Assembly: GCA_941918925.1 (NCBI GenBank)
Contig: OW799233.1
Coordinates: 122,600,333 to 122,664,332, forward strand
Source of the DNA: Phyto melanocephala
Taxonomy: Eukaryota > Arthropoda > Insecta > Diptera > Rhinophoridae
DNA: 64,000 nucleotides
Reading direction: 5' to 3'
Part shown: piece by piece, positions 24,777 to 36,060 of the stretch
Numbering within the stretch: position 1 is the stretch's first letter
How the letters are laid out: every line of letters begins with the position of its first letter
The notes under the pieces: model-generated
Seen by the model: only the letters and a program-made list of their open reading frames with translations
Told to the model about the DNA's origin: nothing
The model's database searches: none
Translations under genes and position numbers: made by a program

Positions 24777-25198
24777 GCAAAAATAGCATTCTGAAGATTA
24801 TACTTGTATGATTAAAAAATCTAAAATTTTCTTATCTAGACATAAGTTGTTTTATCAATATCCATAGATATATTATGAACTCACATGAGTTGTCAAGCAT
24901 TGTTCACATAAAACACGATTGCCTATAAGTTTTTATATTTACTTTAAGATATAAAAAGAAGGCAGAAAAAGCTCAATAGTTTTTTCTGGAATAGCAAACT
25001 GCATTAGATTCTCAAAATGCTAATACGGTTGACATCAAAAGTAGCCTTGGGACAAATTACGGCATTCGAATACGATCGAAATTTTACTCGAACGATCGAG
25101 TTCGCTGTGCTTTAGGTCTAGAGATTCTAATAATAATTATCAAATTTCGATCGCGTTCGAATGCCATATGGTTTTATGTTGTATATATATGTTCATGT

Positions 25199-25445
25199 AA
25201 CTAGCGGACCTGCTAAATGTTGTCCTGCATGATATATCTAGCAATGAATAAATAAATGAATGAATGCATACACCAAATTTCATTCAAGTTGACCCAGCCG
25301 TTTAGTTGCAGCATAGATCTGCCGGGATAATTTGTGAATACAAACAATCAGGTTGCCACCCAAACGCATACAAAAAAATCAATCAAATCGGTCTAGCCGT
25401 TTAGAAGAAATTCAGTAACATACACACTTACACTTGAATTATATA
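25199..25445 (-). mobile_element. Degenerate Helitron-like fragment
   Basis: It begins ACTAGCGGACCTGC on the plus strand, i.e. it ends CTAG-T when read on the minus strand. It contains the CCGTTTAG motif twice, like the element at 63,065-63,355. The opposite end, near a TATATGTATGTA run, has no clear TC boundary. Confidence 0.35.
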
Positions 25446-25668
25446 TGTATGTATATGTACATACATAAAAATGAAATAATATATTAATATTTTTTCAATA
25501 TTTTTTTTAATATTGATTTCTAAAATAAATGAATTATCAGTAGCCTCTATGTCACTCAATGCAAGTAAAGTATACAATATGCTACATTTATATGTTTTTA
25601 AATTTATTCGAGAGTGAACAACTTCTGGAGTAAAAATACAATTGTTTTAATTCACATTTATTAAATTA

Positions 25669-27548
25669 AACAAGTAAGTGCCGAAACTTTTATACCCACC
25701 ACCAATTTTGTGTACATTTAAAGCACAATATTTATTATTTTGTTAATCGCCATGGAATAATCTCTTTATAATAAAATATGTATCACTTTTTTTTGTAGAG
25801 GGTGGTTAAATTTTAAGGGCCCATGTTGAAGGTGAACCACACCTAGTCTTTAAATTTGTTTTCTGCATTTCATTTGACATTTCTCATTCTCAAACTTACT
25901 CAATTTGTTCCGTGGAAAGATACGCAAATGAACAACGCTTTAAAGTTATTCAGGTTTTTTATAAAAATGGGCGTTTAATTCTTTTGATCAACATAATCGT
26001 TCAAATTCGTCCACAATCGGGAGAATTGTAAAAAATATTTAAACTTCTGCAAAACAGGTGGCACCTTAATTTTCTGGCACAGTAATGACATTGCCTGGGT
26101 GGATATACATAGCAAATTTGATCATCATACCTCTAATTTTGGCAGTTTTATGAGCTTTTAAATTTCATTAACGGTAGATAACGTGAAAAATGGGCGTTAA
26201 AGTAGGCGTGTCAAAGTTGTTTTTGCTAATGAGTACAACTAAGGTGTTTCATTATAGTCCTTTATTATTCCAAAATCTTTATTAATAGAGAAATTATATG
26301 AATTTTAGGTAAAACGTTATATGGGAGGTGGGCGTAAAAGTAGGCGTGGCACCTTAATTTTCTGGCACAGTAATGACATTGACTAGAAGAATATACGTAG
26401 CAAATTTTATCGTCATACCTCTGATTTTGTCGGTTTTATGAGCTTTAAAATTTCATTAACGGAAAATAACGTGAAAAGTGGGCGTTGTAGTAGGCGTGTC
26501 AAAGTTATTTTTGCTAATGAGTACAACTAAGGTGTTACATTATAGTCCTTTATTATTCCAAAATCTTTATTAATAGAGAAATTATATGAATTTTAGGTAA
26601 AACGTTATATGGGAGGTGGGCGTAAAAGTAGGCGTGGCACCTAAATTTTTTGGCACAGTAATGACATTGCCTAGGGGGATATACATAGCAAATTTTATCG
26701 TCATACCTTTAATTTTGTCGGTTTTATGAGCTTTTAAATTTCATTAACGGTAGATAACGTGAAAAGTGGGCGTTGTAGTAGGCGTGTCAAAGTTATTTTT
26801 GCTAATGAGTACAACTAAGGTGTTACATTATAGTCCTTTATTATTCCAAAATCTTTATTAATAGAGAAATTATATGAATTTTAGGTAAAACGTTATATGG
26901 GAGGTGGGCGTAAAAGTGGGCGTGGCACATTTATTTTCCGTTGAAAAGCCTCTAACCAAAAAGTTAAGTATGCAAAATTTCAGAGTCGTACAGCTAATTT
27001 TGTCCGTTTTATTAGGTTTTAAATTTAAAATATACTGAAAAATACACTGCGCGGTATAAATTTTCGTACATTTTTATCTATAACTCCTTTCCTAATACAT
27101 AGATGAAAGCACTTTTTAGGGAGAGATATTGTTTTCACTCGAGAAATATATATTCGAAGTTTCATGACTGTACGTTAATGCGTTTGGACACAATTCCATT
27201 TTATTCGATGTTCGAAGGACACGGTTTTATCGACCTACTCTTGCATTACGAGCTATAACTCACTTGCTAATATTCCGATGTAGCCCATTTTCAATACCAA
27301 ACAAACCTTGTCTATAAGAAAGATTCTGGCAAAATTTGAGCACCCTAGCTTTTTCGGTGCCACCTCTATCGTGCTTTCAACAAACGGACAGACGAACAGA
27401 CGGACGGACATAGCTAAATCGTAATCAAATCAAACCCTGATTCAGAATATATATACTTTATGGGGTCTAAAATGGATATTTCGATGTGTTACAAACGGAA
27501 TGACAAAATGAATATACCCCCACCATTTTTTTGGTGGCGGGTATAAAA
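25669..27548 (-). mobile_element. Family A element, second copy with three tandem internal units
   Basis: Inverted relative to the 14-kb copy: CAAGTAAGTGCCGAA with a damaged terminal hairpin at the left, and ACCATTTTTTTGGTGGCGGGTATA at the right. The interior has three head-to-tail copies of a roughly 290-bp unit (about 26,070-26,345, 26,345-26,638 and 26,638-26,930), each beginning with GGCACC and containing GGGAGGTGGGCGTAAAAGT. The GTCCG-rich segment lies at 27,390-27,415. Confidence 0.65.
25797..26058 (+). mobile_element. Truncated mariner derivative inside family A
   Basis: It starts at TA-GAGGGTGGTTAAATTTTAAG, matching the element at 15,966-16,556. On the plus strand it encodes the transposase N-terminal region ending DQHNRSNSSTIGRIVKNI and then breaks off into family A sequence. 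Confidence 0.6.
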
Positions 27549-28192
27549 ACTTAAATGTTATATGCCGAGTGTCTTTAATTTAAGAATTTTCTTTTCAACA
27601 CTAAAGAAAATGAGCCGGTGCCTAAAATTTTAAACATTTTTAATATGAAAACTTAAGCAAAATAATCTTCTTAAAAGTTTTAGCAATACCGTTAATTACA
27701 AATTATTTGTTTAAAGATACATAGGAAGTAATAAATAAACAAGCCTAAAGTACTTTGTTGTGTCTATTCCAACTAAGAGAGAAATACACAAAACCACAAA
27801 ATTTACAAATTATTGCCTTTTTCATACTTGTATTACTGAATATGAGTTGTCTTTAAGGACTACATATTTCCAGAACAGAAAATCTTATTTGCAATACTTG
27901 TTCTTTTGTCTTTAAATCCATCCTCTCTTTCGGTTTGATACGCTCAGTATTAAATTTCCAGTATTATGTTTTACTAGGTAATTGTGATTATTCCTTTTGT
28001 TGTTGCTGCTTCTGCTGCTGTTTTCGTTGTCTTTGTTTGTGTTGGCAAATTGTTAAACATAAATTAAAATTATTTTCATAGTAGAATATATATGTATGTG
28101 TGTATGTATAAACACAACTTTAACTACCCAGTTAGACATACATAAATGCATTTGTTCCAATACAAATGAATATGCATACATACCCTGTAGGA

Positions 28193-28942
28193 AATGTCAC
28201 TAGTGAATCAGTACTAATTCACTATTGACACTGTCACCAGTACTACTGACTTATTATACCCCCGACAATGCTTATTTACTATAGACAATTACCATGTGCG
28301 TATCATTGGAAATCTACTAGTGACACTGGTACTACTGAGTAGGTAGTTCTTTTGGGACCATATGTAGACATTGTCACCAGAGATTCAATAGTTCATCTTA
28401 GTAATTCTAGTCTACACTTTTGGTACTTTTATGGTGTAAATGTTAGTAGTGAATCTGTACTGACCCACTGTTGACACAGTCACCAGTACTAGTGACTTAT
28501 TATACCCCCGACAATGCTTTTTACTATAGACATTTAACATGGGCGTGCCATTGGAAATCTACTAGTGACACTGGTACTACTGAGTAGGTAGTTCTTTAAG
28601 GACCATATGTAGACATTGTCACCAGAGATTCAATAGTGCATTTAAGTAATTCTAGTCTACACTTTTGATACTTTTCTGAAATAGATGTCGTTAATGAAAC
28701 TTTTGTTAATATATGATGTTTTATTAAATAAAATTAAGGAATTCATTAAATATCAAATATTAAAAGTAAGTTAGGTACATTTCATTTAATTAGAGCTCTT
28801 ATTTATTGTGTATACATTTATTTCTCATCAGAGAAAATGAAAAAAAATGTAGACACTTTGTTTACAATGTCGCCAAGAAGTCACCACAATAGTCGACAAA
28901 ACTAGTGACTTGGAGACACTTGCCCCCAGGTTTCCTTCAGGG
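28193..28942 (-). mobile_element. Family D element with internal 246-bp tandem duplication
   Basis: The terminal repeats CCCTGTAGGAAATGTC and its partner CAGGTTTCCTTCAGGG are flanked by TA, opposite in orientation to the copy at 19,632. It is longer than that copy because the segment from about 28,195 to 28,440 is repeated at an offset of 246 bp (GTCACCAGTACT at 28,233 and 28,479). The two units differ at scattered sites. Confidence 0.75.
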
Positions 28943-29045
28943 TACATACATATCTATGTATGTAGTATAAATAAATGTGAATATAAAATAAATACACAAT
29001 ACTTAGAATTGCATTTCCTAATTGTGGTTTTGTTGTAAAACAATT

Positions 29046-29078
29046 ATGCACACACACACACACACACACACACACAAC
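29046..29078. repeat. (CA)n microsatellite
   Basis: An uninterrupted CA run just downstream of the second family D element. Confidence 0.9.
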
Positions 29079-29103
29079 ACACAAAACAAATATTCTCATA
29101 ATC

Positions 29104-29157
29104 ACTCATATACATATGAGTGTATAAGTGTACAAACATACTTACGTACGTAAGTAT
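29104..29157. repeat. Two adjacent palindromes
   Basis: ACTCATAT-AC-ATATGAGT at 29,104-29,121 is followed by the perfect 20-bp palindrome ATACTTACGTACGTAAGTAT at 29,138-29,157. No surrounding element was identified. Confidence 0.6.
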
Positions 29158-29828
29158 TTGTTATCCTACGAATCGTTGAAATACTTTTTGTACATGCTGA
29201 CTAAAAGTGAGTACCTACTAACAAGTATTTTGGTTTATTTTATATGAAATATTTTTCATTTCTGTTTTTAACAACATTTCTTGTTAACATATAATTCAAA
29301 TATTATACGACTATGAGTATTGTTTAATAAATACCAACAAAAACACAAATAATACAACCGACAATAACAGCAACCAAATCCCTTAAAAACACATGCAAAT
29401 GCTGAGCCATACAGTGTGTGACAATTAAAGTACAGTATCGGCCAAAACCTAAATGATAATTTTTTTAAGTTAAATGTTTAAAGATATTAAATTTTTAATT
29501 TTTTATTTTTTTATTTATTTATATCTTTATTATTAAAAAACACAAACTTAAGGAATTCAGAATTTAATAAAAAAAAGTTAAAATTCAAAAAACTTTTTAA
29601 GTCGCAAATATAAGCGTTGTGATAAGAGTAATGGCTATGTAGCTCTCACCGTTGGCAGTTTACTGATGTCACTACTCTAATAGCGACTACTATGTTATGA
29701 ATTAGCCGTTCGACAGTGATAAGCAAGTATACCGATCTACAGATGCATTAATCTAACTTAACCGCCGAGAGCTTTTCTTAGGCCAAAATCTTAATACAAA
29801 ATCCTCGTTATACTGGTGCGCAAATTGT

Positions 29829-29887
29829 GATGTTGTTGTGAGTCGATGTTGTTGTGAGTCGATGTTGTTGTGAGTCGATGTTGTTGG
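29829..29887. repeat. 16-bp tandem repeat
   Basis: GATGTTGTTGTGAGTC occurs three times in succession plus a partial fourth copy, just before a mariner remnant. Confidence 0.85.
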
Positions 29888-30059
29888 GGAGCATGAGTGT
29901 TGTCCACTAGTTGATCAGTCTGACGAGCTTTTTGCACAAAAGTCACGGTGTGTGCTTCATTTCGTTCAAAGAGTTTTTTTAACAAACACACGTGTTGGGC
30001 AACACAACAATAGTTTTCTGTCCAACTTTCAAACAAACATTTCAAACTTCGTTACTCCA

Positions 30060-30640
30060 CCGAATGGCTTGTTAAATAGACAAAATTAAATGGTGACTTT
30101 GCAAAAAAAAATCATCTTTAGCGACGAGATACATTTTCACCTCAGCGGATCCGTTAGCAAGCGGAATTGCCTCATTTGAGCAAATGAGAACTCTATTATT
30201 CCTAGAAAATAGGGTCGACCAAGCAGTTACAGTGAATGGTGTTCTCGTGACCAGAAATTAAGGATATGGACGTCAACGATATGTGGTTCCAGTAGGATGG
30301 TGCCACTTGCTACACATTCAACGAAACAATGGCAATTTTGCCAGAGAAATTTAATGGCCGTGTTATCTCATGAAGTAGCGATGTAAATTGCCACCACGAT
30401 CATGTGATTTAACACTATTGGACCTAATTTTTTAGGGACATTAAAAATTAAAAGTTTACGTCAATTAGCCAAGAATAATTTAAGAGCCAGAGAATGAGAT
30501 AGTTTGGCACACCAATGCCATAGAAACTCAATTATGTCTCAGTGTGATTGAAATTATGGAATGTCGGATAAAAGTATGCCGCCGAAGCCGTGGCGATAAT
30601 TTGGCTGATATTTTGCGTAACACATAATTCCTTTTTAAAA
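30060..30640 (+). mobile_element. Mariner-type transposase catalytic-region remnant
   Basis: Broken plus-strand frames read KKIIFSDEIHFHLSG, the first catalytic motif. After a gap come NETMAILPEKFNGRVIS, WPPRSCDLT (normally WPPRSCDLTPLD), IQEPENEIVWH and the C-terminal CRRSRG. Many stops and frameshifts show an old copy. Confidence 0.72.
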
Positions 30641-31378
30641 CTTTTACTAAAAAAAATTAAATAAAGTAAAGTAAAAATTATCAATCGCTATTTAGTTTCC
30701 ATATATTGTTACACCGAGCACCAAAAATGACAAAGTGCATAAAACTTAGGGTTAAATATTAAAGTTAAGATGAGCTGTTCTAAAGCTTATCTGTAACTTT
30801 TGCTATTGGTGTGCTTATAACATGCTTAAGTATTTACTTTCACTTATGCCACCGACTGTTACAAAAATACAAAATGCTCACAAAACAATAAGAACCAGAC
30901 ATGACTACAAAACGCAAGTTTATTTGTTTTCCCATAAACATTTATAGGAAAATTGCGTGTTATAATAATTTTCATGTTCATTTTTAATGCATTCAAAAGA
31001 GGATAGTTTTTAAACTAACCCACATAAAATGTATGTACGTTTGTATGTAAAATAATATTTATAATTACAATTTTAAGTTGGAATGCAAAATTTTGTCAAA
31101 AAAAATAATATTTGTCAATTGTAATAGATATATTTTTTTGTTGAAATGAAACACCAACAAATGTTTCTAAATTCTAAAAAGTTTTCTTTATTTGACAGAT
31201 AATTTTATGGCATTAATGTGTGAAAGCTGATGTGGGCTGGCTAACTACACACTATTATATGAGGTTTCAACTTTAACACTCATAAGAGTTGTATCTCGCC
31301 GGATTCGACATTAGTTGCACAAATTTTGTTTATTAATAATTTTTTTTATTAATATTTTGTAAAACACATACAACATTT

Positions 31379-31411
31379 TACATACATATGTACAATGTAC
31401 ATATGTATGTA
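31379..31411. repeat. 33-nt near-perfect palindrome
   Basis: TACATACATATGTACA, one spacer base, then the exact inverted copy. It is rich in alternating purine-pyrimidine steps and could extrude as a cruciform; no function is implied. Confidence 0.6.
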
Positions 31412-31694
31412 TGTTTATAGAATTTCGTAATAATATATCGGGGATGGAAAAGTTAGCTCTATCATAACTGTGGTAAAGTGAATTTTTTACAACATACAAC
31501 TCATTGGATACTTAAGCGACTTGATAACAATTAAATAAAAACTCTTAACAGTATTCGTGTAGCCTTAACTTTTATAGCACATCAGCGAAGCTTTGTGCAG
31601 AAGATCATCATTTAGCAAAAAAAAATAATATTGTGAGGAAAAAATCATCACTTTTTTTATTCAAAAATTATATTGTAAATACAATATAGGCAAT

Positions 31695-31870
31695 AAAATA
31701 AGTTTTTTATGTTTAAAAAATCTCGAAATAATCCAGCTACGATAGACTATTTGGAAGCTAATATTACTCGTGTTATTACCGAGATACCAGCTGTTATGCT
31801 CAAACGAGTCGCCTTAAATTGAATCATTCGAATGGACCACCTTAGACGTGATCGTGAGTAAATGCAATAA
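31695..31870 (+). mobile_element. Mariner-type transposase C-terminal fragment
   Basis: The plus strand reads YLEANITRVITEIPAVMLKR then, after a stop, IIRMDHLRRDRE. This matches the C-terminal mariner segment (LEANIRxVIAEIP...NWxxRMDHLRRSRG). Confidence 0.6.
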
Positions 31871-32063
31871 GTTGCTCTTTTAACCGATAATAAAAATTTT
31901 ATTTTCACTTTTCAATTTATATATTTTGTTTTACATTATAAATCAAAACTCACGATGTATCGCCCAATATATTTAAAAATCTATACACTTCATTGTCTAG
32001 GCATTCCACACTGTCTTTTTGTTTGATATACATTGTACGAGAGTTAAAATTATTCAACATATA

Positions 32064-32484
32064 TGACCTTCTTCGAGAAAATGGACATAGTGTGTGAAAA
32101 TGAAGTTTTGAGAAAAAGACATTTAAAGTGTCATAACTCATGATCAGTGTGATAACATCTTCAGTTGGGAGATGCGATTTTGTATGGTTAGTTATGATTG
32201 GGTGCCGATTTTGGTGACGTCATGCCTATGTGGTGACGTATTTTTTTCGCTTTTAGTGTGACAATACCATTGCTATTGTCGTTGCTCTGTTTGTTATGAT
32301 CTCGATACTTGATTTTTAAGCCGCAATCAGTGACCAACGCAACAACGTTTTTATGGGGTAAAAAAATTTTTATCAGAAATCTAACTCATTCCATCTTATT
32401 CTACACCCTCTTAGGTACCAGAATCCACTCTTAAGTCCAAACTAGTTTTTTGATCCACTAGGTGCCTTTTCTCGAAGAAGGTCA
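32064..32484. mobile_element. MITE with TGACCTTCTTCGAGAAAA ends
   Basis: An 18-bp perfect inverted repeat at both ends of a 421-bp segment with TA-rich flanks. No coding sequence. Confidence 0.6.
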
Positions 32485-33109
32485 CATACACTGCAAAGGT
32501 TAAAGAGAAGTGCAACATACTTTATTTACTTTTATATAATTTACAACTCGTAATGAAGCGTTAAGAATTTCATTTTGTACTCTTTGTCGTACATTTATGT
32601 GTATTTATAACAAACATAAGAAAAGTCGATAAACTAAAGTGTTCTTTACACACCATCTTAACAACCCGCCAATTTGTTTGCATACATTTGAATGGCACTA
32701 ATTTTAGATATAAAATAACAGAAAAAAATCATTATTTTTTATATTTTTTGGCAAGAAGTCGCCAGATCTGACAATCCTGTCGACAATTCTAATTTGACGA
32801 GGTTTTATAAAATTATCTCCCATTATGACTGACAAATGATATCTCACCCCTTAAGCGGAAAGCCTGCACCTACACGTCTTCAGAAAACTTTTGTTTCTTT
32901 ACAAAATGCATAAATTTTTCGAAAATATAAATGTTAAGGGAGTGAGTGCTTTAATATGAAAGCATACGGAAAAAAGTTTATAAAACAAAATTTATTTTTT
33001 ATAAAGACTACATTCTGTAACGCATTTAGAACTTCTATTGGTATTGAAAATCGTTTTACGTAGTAGTTCTGTTTAATTATTAAATGCTAACCTTTTTATA
33101 TATGTATGT

Positions 33110-33460
33110 GTGTAAAATGATACACAGAGCAATCGGTAATCGGTAGAATATTATGTTTTCACTCCTTCTACCATTTTTTGTTTAAAATGAGATAATCAAT
33201 GTGTTATCGAAATTCATCTATTAGTTTTTGAGCCAATTGAGTTTAAGAATAAAAACAGAAGGACAGAAGGACAAAAAACAAACAGCCAAAAAAAATCTTA
33301 AAATGTGGTATTTTGTATTTTAGTTGATTAACACCGCCATTAAAACTTTCACAAAACATTTCTTACAAAAATTTTTTTAATCTTATAAATACAGATTACA
33401 AATGTACTTACACTAACTACTACATTCTAACACTTTGGTAGAGGGTATAAAATATTCGAT
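33110..33460. mobile_element. Possible old relic of the A/B hairpin families
   Basis: It ends GAGGGTATAAAATATTCGATACAGC, a decayed form of the GGGTATAA...TTCGGCACAGCC terminus. A GACAGAAGGAC segment at 33,260 recalls the GACAGACGGAC motif. The interior is not alignable by eye. Confidence 0.3.
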
Positions 33461-33984
33461 ACAGCATTTCCATCAATGCTATTAATTGGTCTATTCTATA
33501 ATAAGCAAATGTTTAATTAAATTTATCAGTTTTTTTTTTTTTTTTTTTGTAAAATTAATTTCTATTCCAATATTTTTTTTTTTTCCTTTATATTTTATTA
33601 AATTTTTATTCAATTAAATTTAGTAGCTTGTGTGTTTAAAAATACTAACAACTAGTTTAACTTAATATCAAATACTCTACTAAAATTAAATATAAAATGA
33701 ATGCAACAAACGTAGAAAACGTGCAAGTGCTCTTAGAACACACTCCAAAAATTTATAAAATTCGACTAAAATGTTTTTACTTTTTTCTACATACTTATAC
33801 TCGAACATACATAGTTGTTGAAATATATTAAAAAGCATGCAGGTATGTTAAACAAAATTAAAGTTTTTAGACCTGCAATTCTGATAAATCTGCTCGAAAA
33901 AAATTATATTTTTAATAACAGTTGCACTAGCAATAATTATAATAACAGAATTTTTATTAAAAGCTAATTGATTCTCTATATTAA

Positions 33985-35060
33985 GTTAGGTCAGATTGAA
34001 AACAGGGGCATTAAAAGCCCAAACCTATGACATGTATGTTCAATTAGCATGTTGTCCGCTTTAGGAAATGAATTTTTATACATGAAACCATAATCCCAAA
34101 ATTTTCTAATATTTTGAGTCAGCAATGCAGTACCTTAAATGTAATTATTAATGGATTTCCAATTTTAATTCGAAGTATGTATTTTAAGTTCGGCATATTG
34201 TCCACGTCAAGCTTATCGTATCTTATACACCAAAACACAGGACATTTGCAAAGGAAGTGTTTCAAAATCTCTTTCAAGCTTTTTATATTGGTTCATTCGA
34301 CAGTCCCATGTGAGCTAGATAATTTCTTAGTTTCGTATAACCTGTTATTATACTATTGATCTTATAAGTATTGGCCTACTCAATTTCAGAATCTCCTTCG
34401 ATTCCTAAAGATTTGGGTCACCCCATACTATATTCCTTACCTTATCGACAGCAGTCTCTGACGCGTTCTTCAATCGCCCTGACTTTAGGTTCATTTTTCA
34501 ATTGTTTTCATTTTCCAAGGTGATAATATCCAAAAATAATCTTAATTTTGATAAAATGTCGGCTTCTTGGTTTTTGATTACGCCTTGATGGCCTATAATC
34601 CCTAGACGTATGCACTTTTATACGAGTAGGACATTCATTTATTCACCTTTTTCGTTCATTAGGGCCTTGATAACTTATTGGCTGTCCGTAAAGATACGAA
34701 TCGAAATAATACCCTGGAAAAACGTATTGTGGTCTAGTAGACGGAAATATTAACCTCTGTTACGGTTTGTGGCATAGAGAACAATTTCAAATCGAACACC
34801 AATCTTCGATCCGTCTGTATAAAAATCGTTACCTTGAATATTTCTTTCCTTAATTCCTTCGTTTCATGCTCACTACTCTGGTACAATGGTGATGTAGATA
34901 ACATTCTTATATTTCGCTTAGTTTTTGTCACATATAAAATCTGTGATATTTCCCAGTCATTTGCCCACTGTCGTTGATCTCATAGCGGCCAAGGCTTCTT
35001 AATATTTCACCTACTTTTCAATCGGCAGAAATAATAATATATCCCCAATAGATATTGTTC
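33985..35060 (-). mobile_element. Non-LTR retrotransposon 3' portion with RNase H
   Basis: Minus-strand frames from about 34,930 down to 33,990 read YTDGSKI-like sequence, then YATNRNRG, SIRIFTDSQ.VIKALMNEKG, and GIIGHQGVIKNQEADILSK. These are the D, E, D and H/D blocks of RNase H in order. LKHFLCKCPVFWCIRY and a 3' tail follow. Frameshifts and stops make it dead. A related fragment lies at 41,655-42,200. Confidence 0.7.
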
Positions 35061-35384
35061 ACGCGGTCCTCATGGCATCACATATACTAATGCAGCGCTG
35101 TTTTAGGATCTTTTAAAGAGGTTTTATATGAATCATCTTCTCTAAATATGTCCACGACATTATCGAGGCATACATAGGATCGGTCGTAGTACAATCTATA
35201 TTAACTATAATATAAGTGGTGGGGGGCCATTGAAACGTTTTGATTTAAAAATTCAATAAAATCAAAATGTGAAATATTGCCAAATTTTTTTTTTTTTTTG
35301 TAAAGTAGTTGATCCGTTTAGAAATTAAATTTTATTTTATTTGATTTTTATTTTTTTTTTTCACAGTATCCCATTTAATCGGAC

Positions 35385-36060
35385 CAATTTTCGAGCACTG
35401 TATGGGATTGTATCTCGGCAATGGCATCACGAATGTTGGCCTTCAAATGCTCAATTATCTCTGGTTTGTCTGCATATTACTCGTCTTTAACGGCGCTTCA
35501 CAGATAATAATCCAACGGTGTCAAATTGCAGATTCTTGGCGGCCAATTGCCATAACCATTTCGGCTAAGCAAACTGCCATCAAACGTTATACGCAATAAG
35601 TCGATTGTGTCATAAGATATGTGGCAAATTGCTATATCTGGTTAAAACCGAACACCAGCCACATCAATATCATGAAAAGCGGGTACAAAGAAATCGGTTA
35701 TCATGGTGCGTTAGGTGTCTGCATTAACCGTAATAGTTGCAACGTCCTCAAATAAATATGGACCAAACGTGACTCCACTACACACACAAGCCATACCAAA
35801 CAGTCACTGGTAATGGGTGCATTGGTTTTTTATAAGACTACGTTTGGATTACTTGAGCCCCAAGTACGACAATTTTGCTTATTATCCACGAAGATGAAAG
35901 TGAGTTTCATCCGAAAAGATAATTCTTAAAATTTTCCAATTTCCGACCAATTGTCTCCTTTTGGAAATAAATTTCCATTAAATCCAAACGTTTCTCTAGG
36001 GCAAATTGATTCATTTCATTCAGCGGGAATAATATACTAAATTTTGTGAAAAAATAAATA
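35385..36060 (-). mobile_element. Internally deleted mariner-type element
   Basis: The minus strand starts with an N-terminal helix-turn-helix piece (FALEKRLDLMEIYFQKE) and after about 15 residues passes directly to the first catalytic motif SDETHFHL. It then continues through KQNCRTWGSSNP, TVNADTYRTMI, WPPRICNLTPLDYYLW and LKANIRDAIAEI. Most of the DNA-binding region is deleted, and frameshifts are present. Confidence 0.72.
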
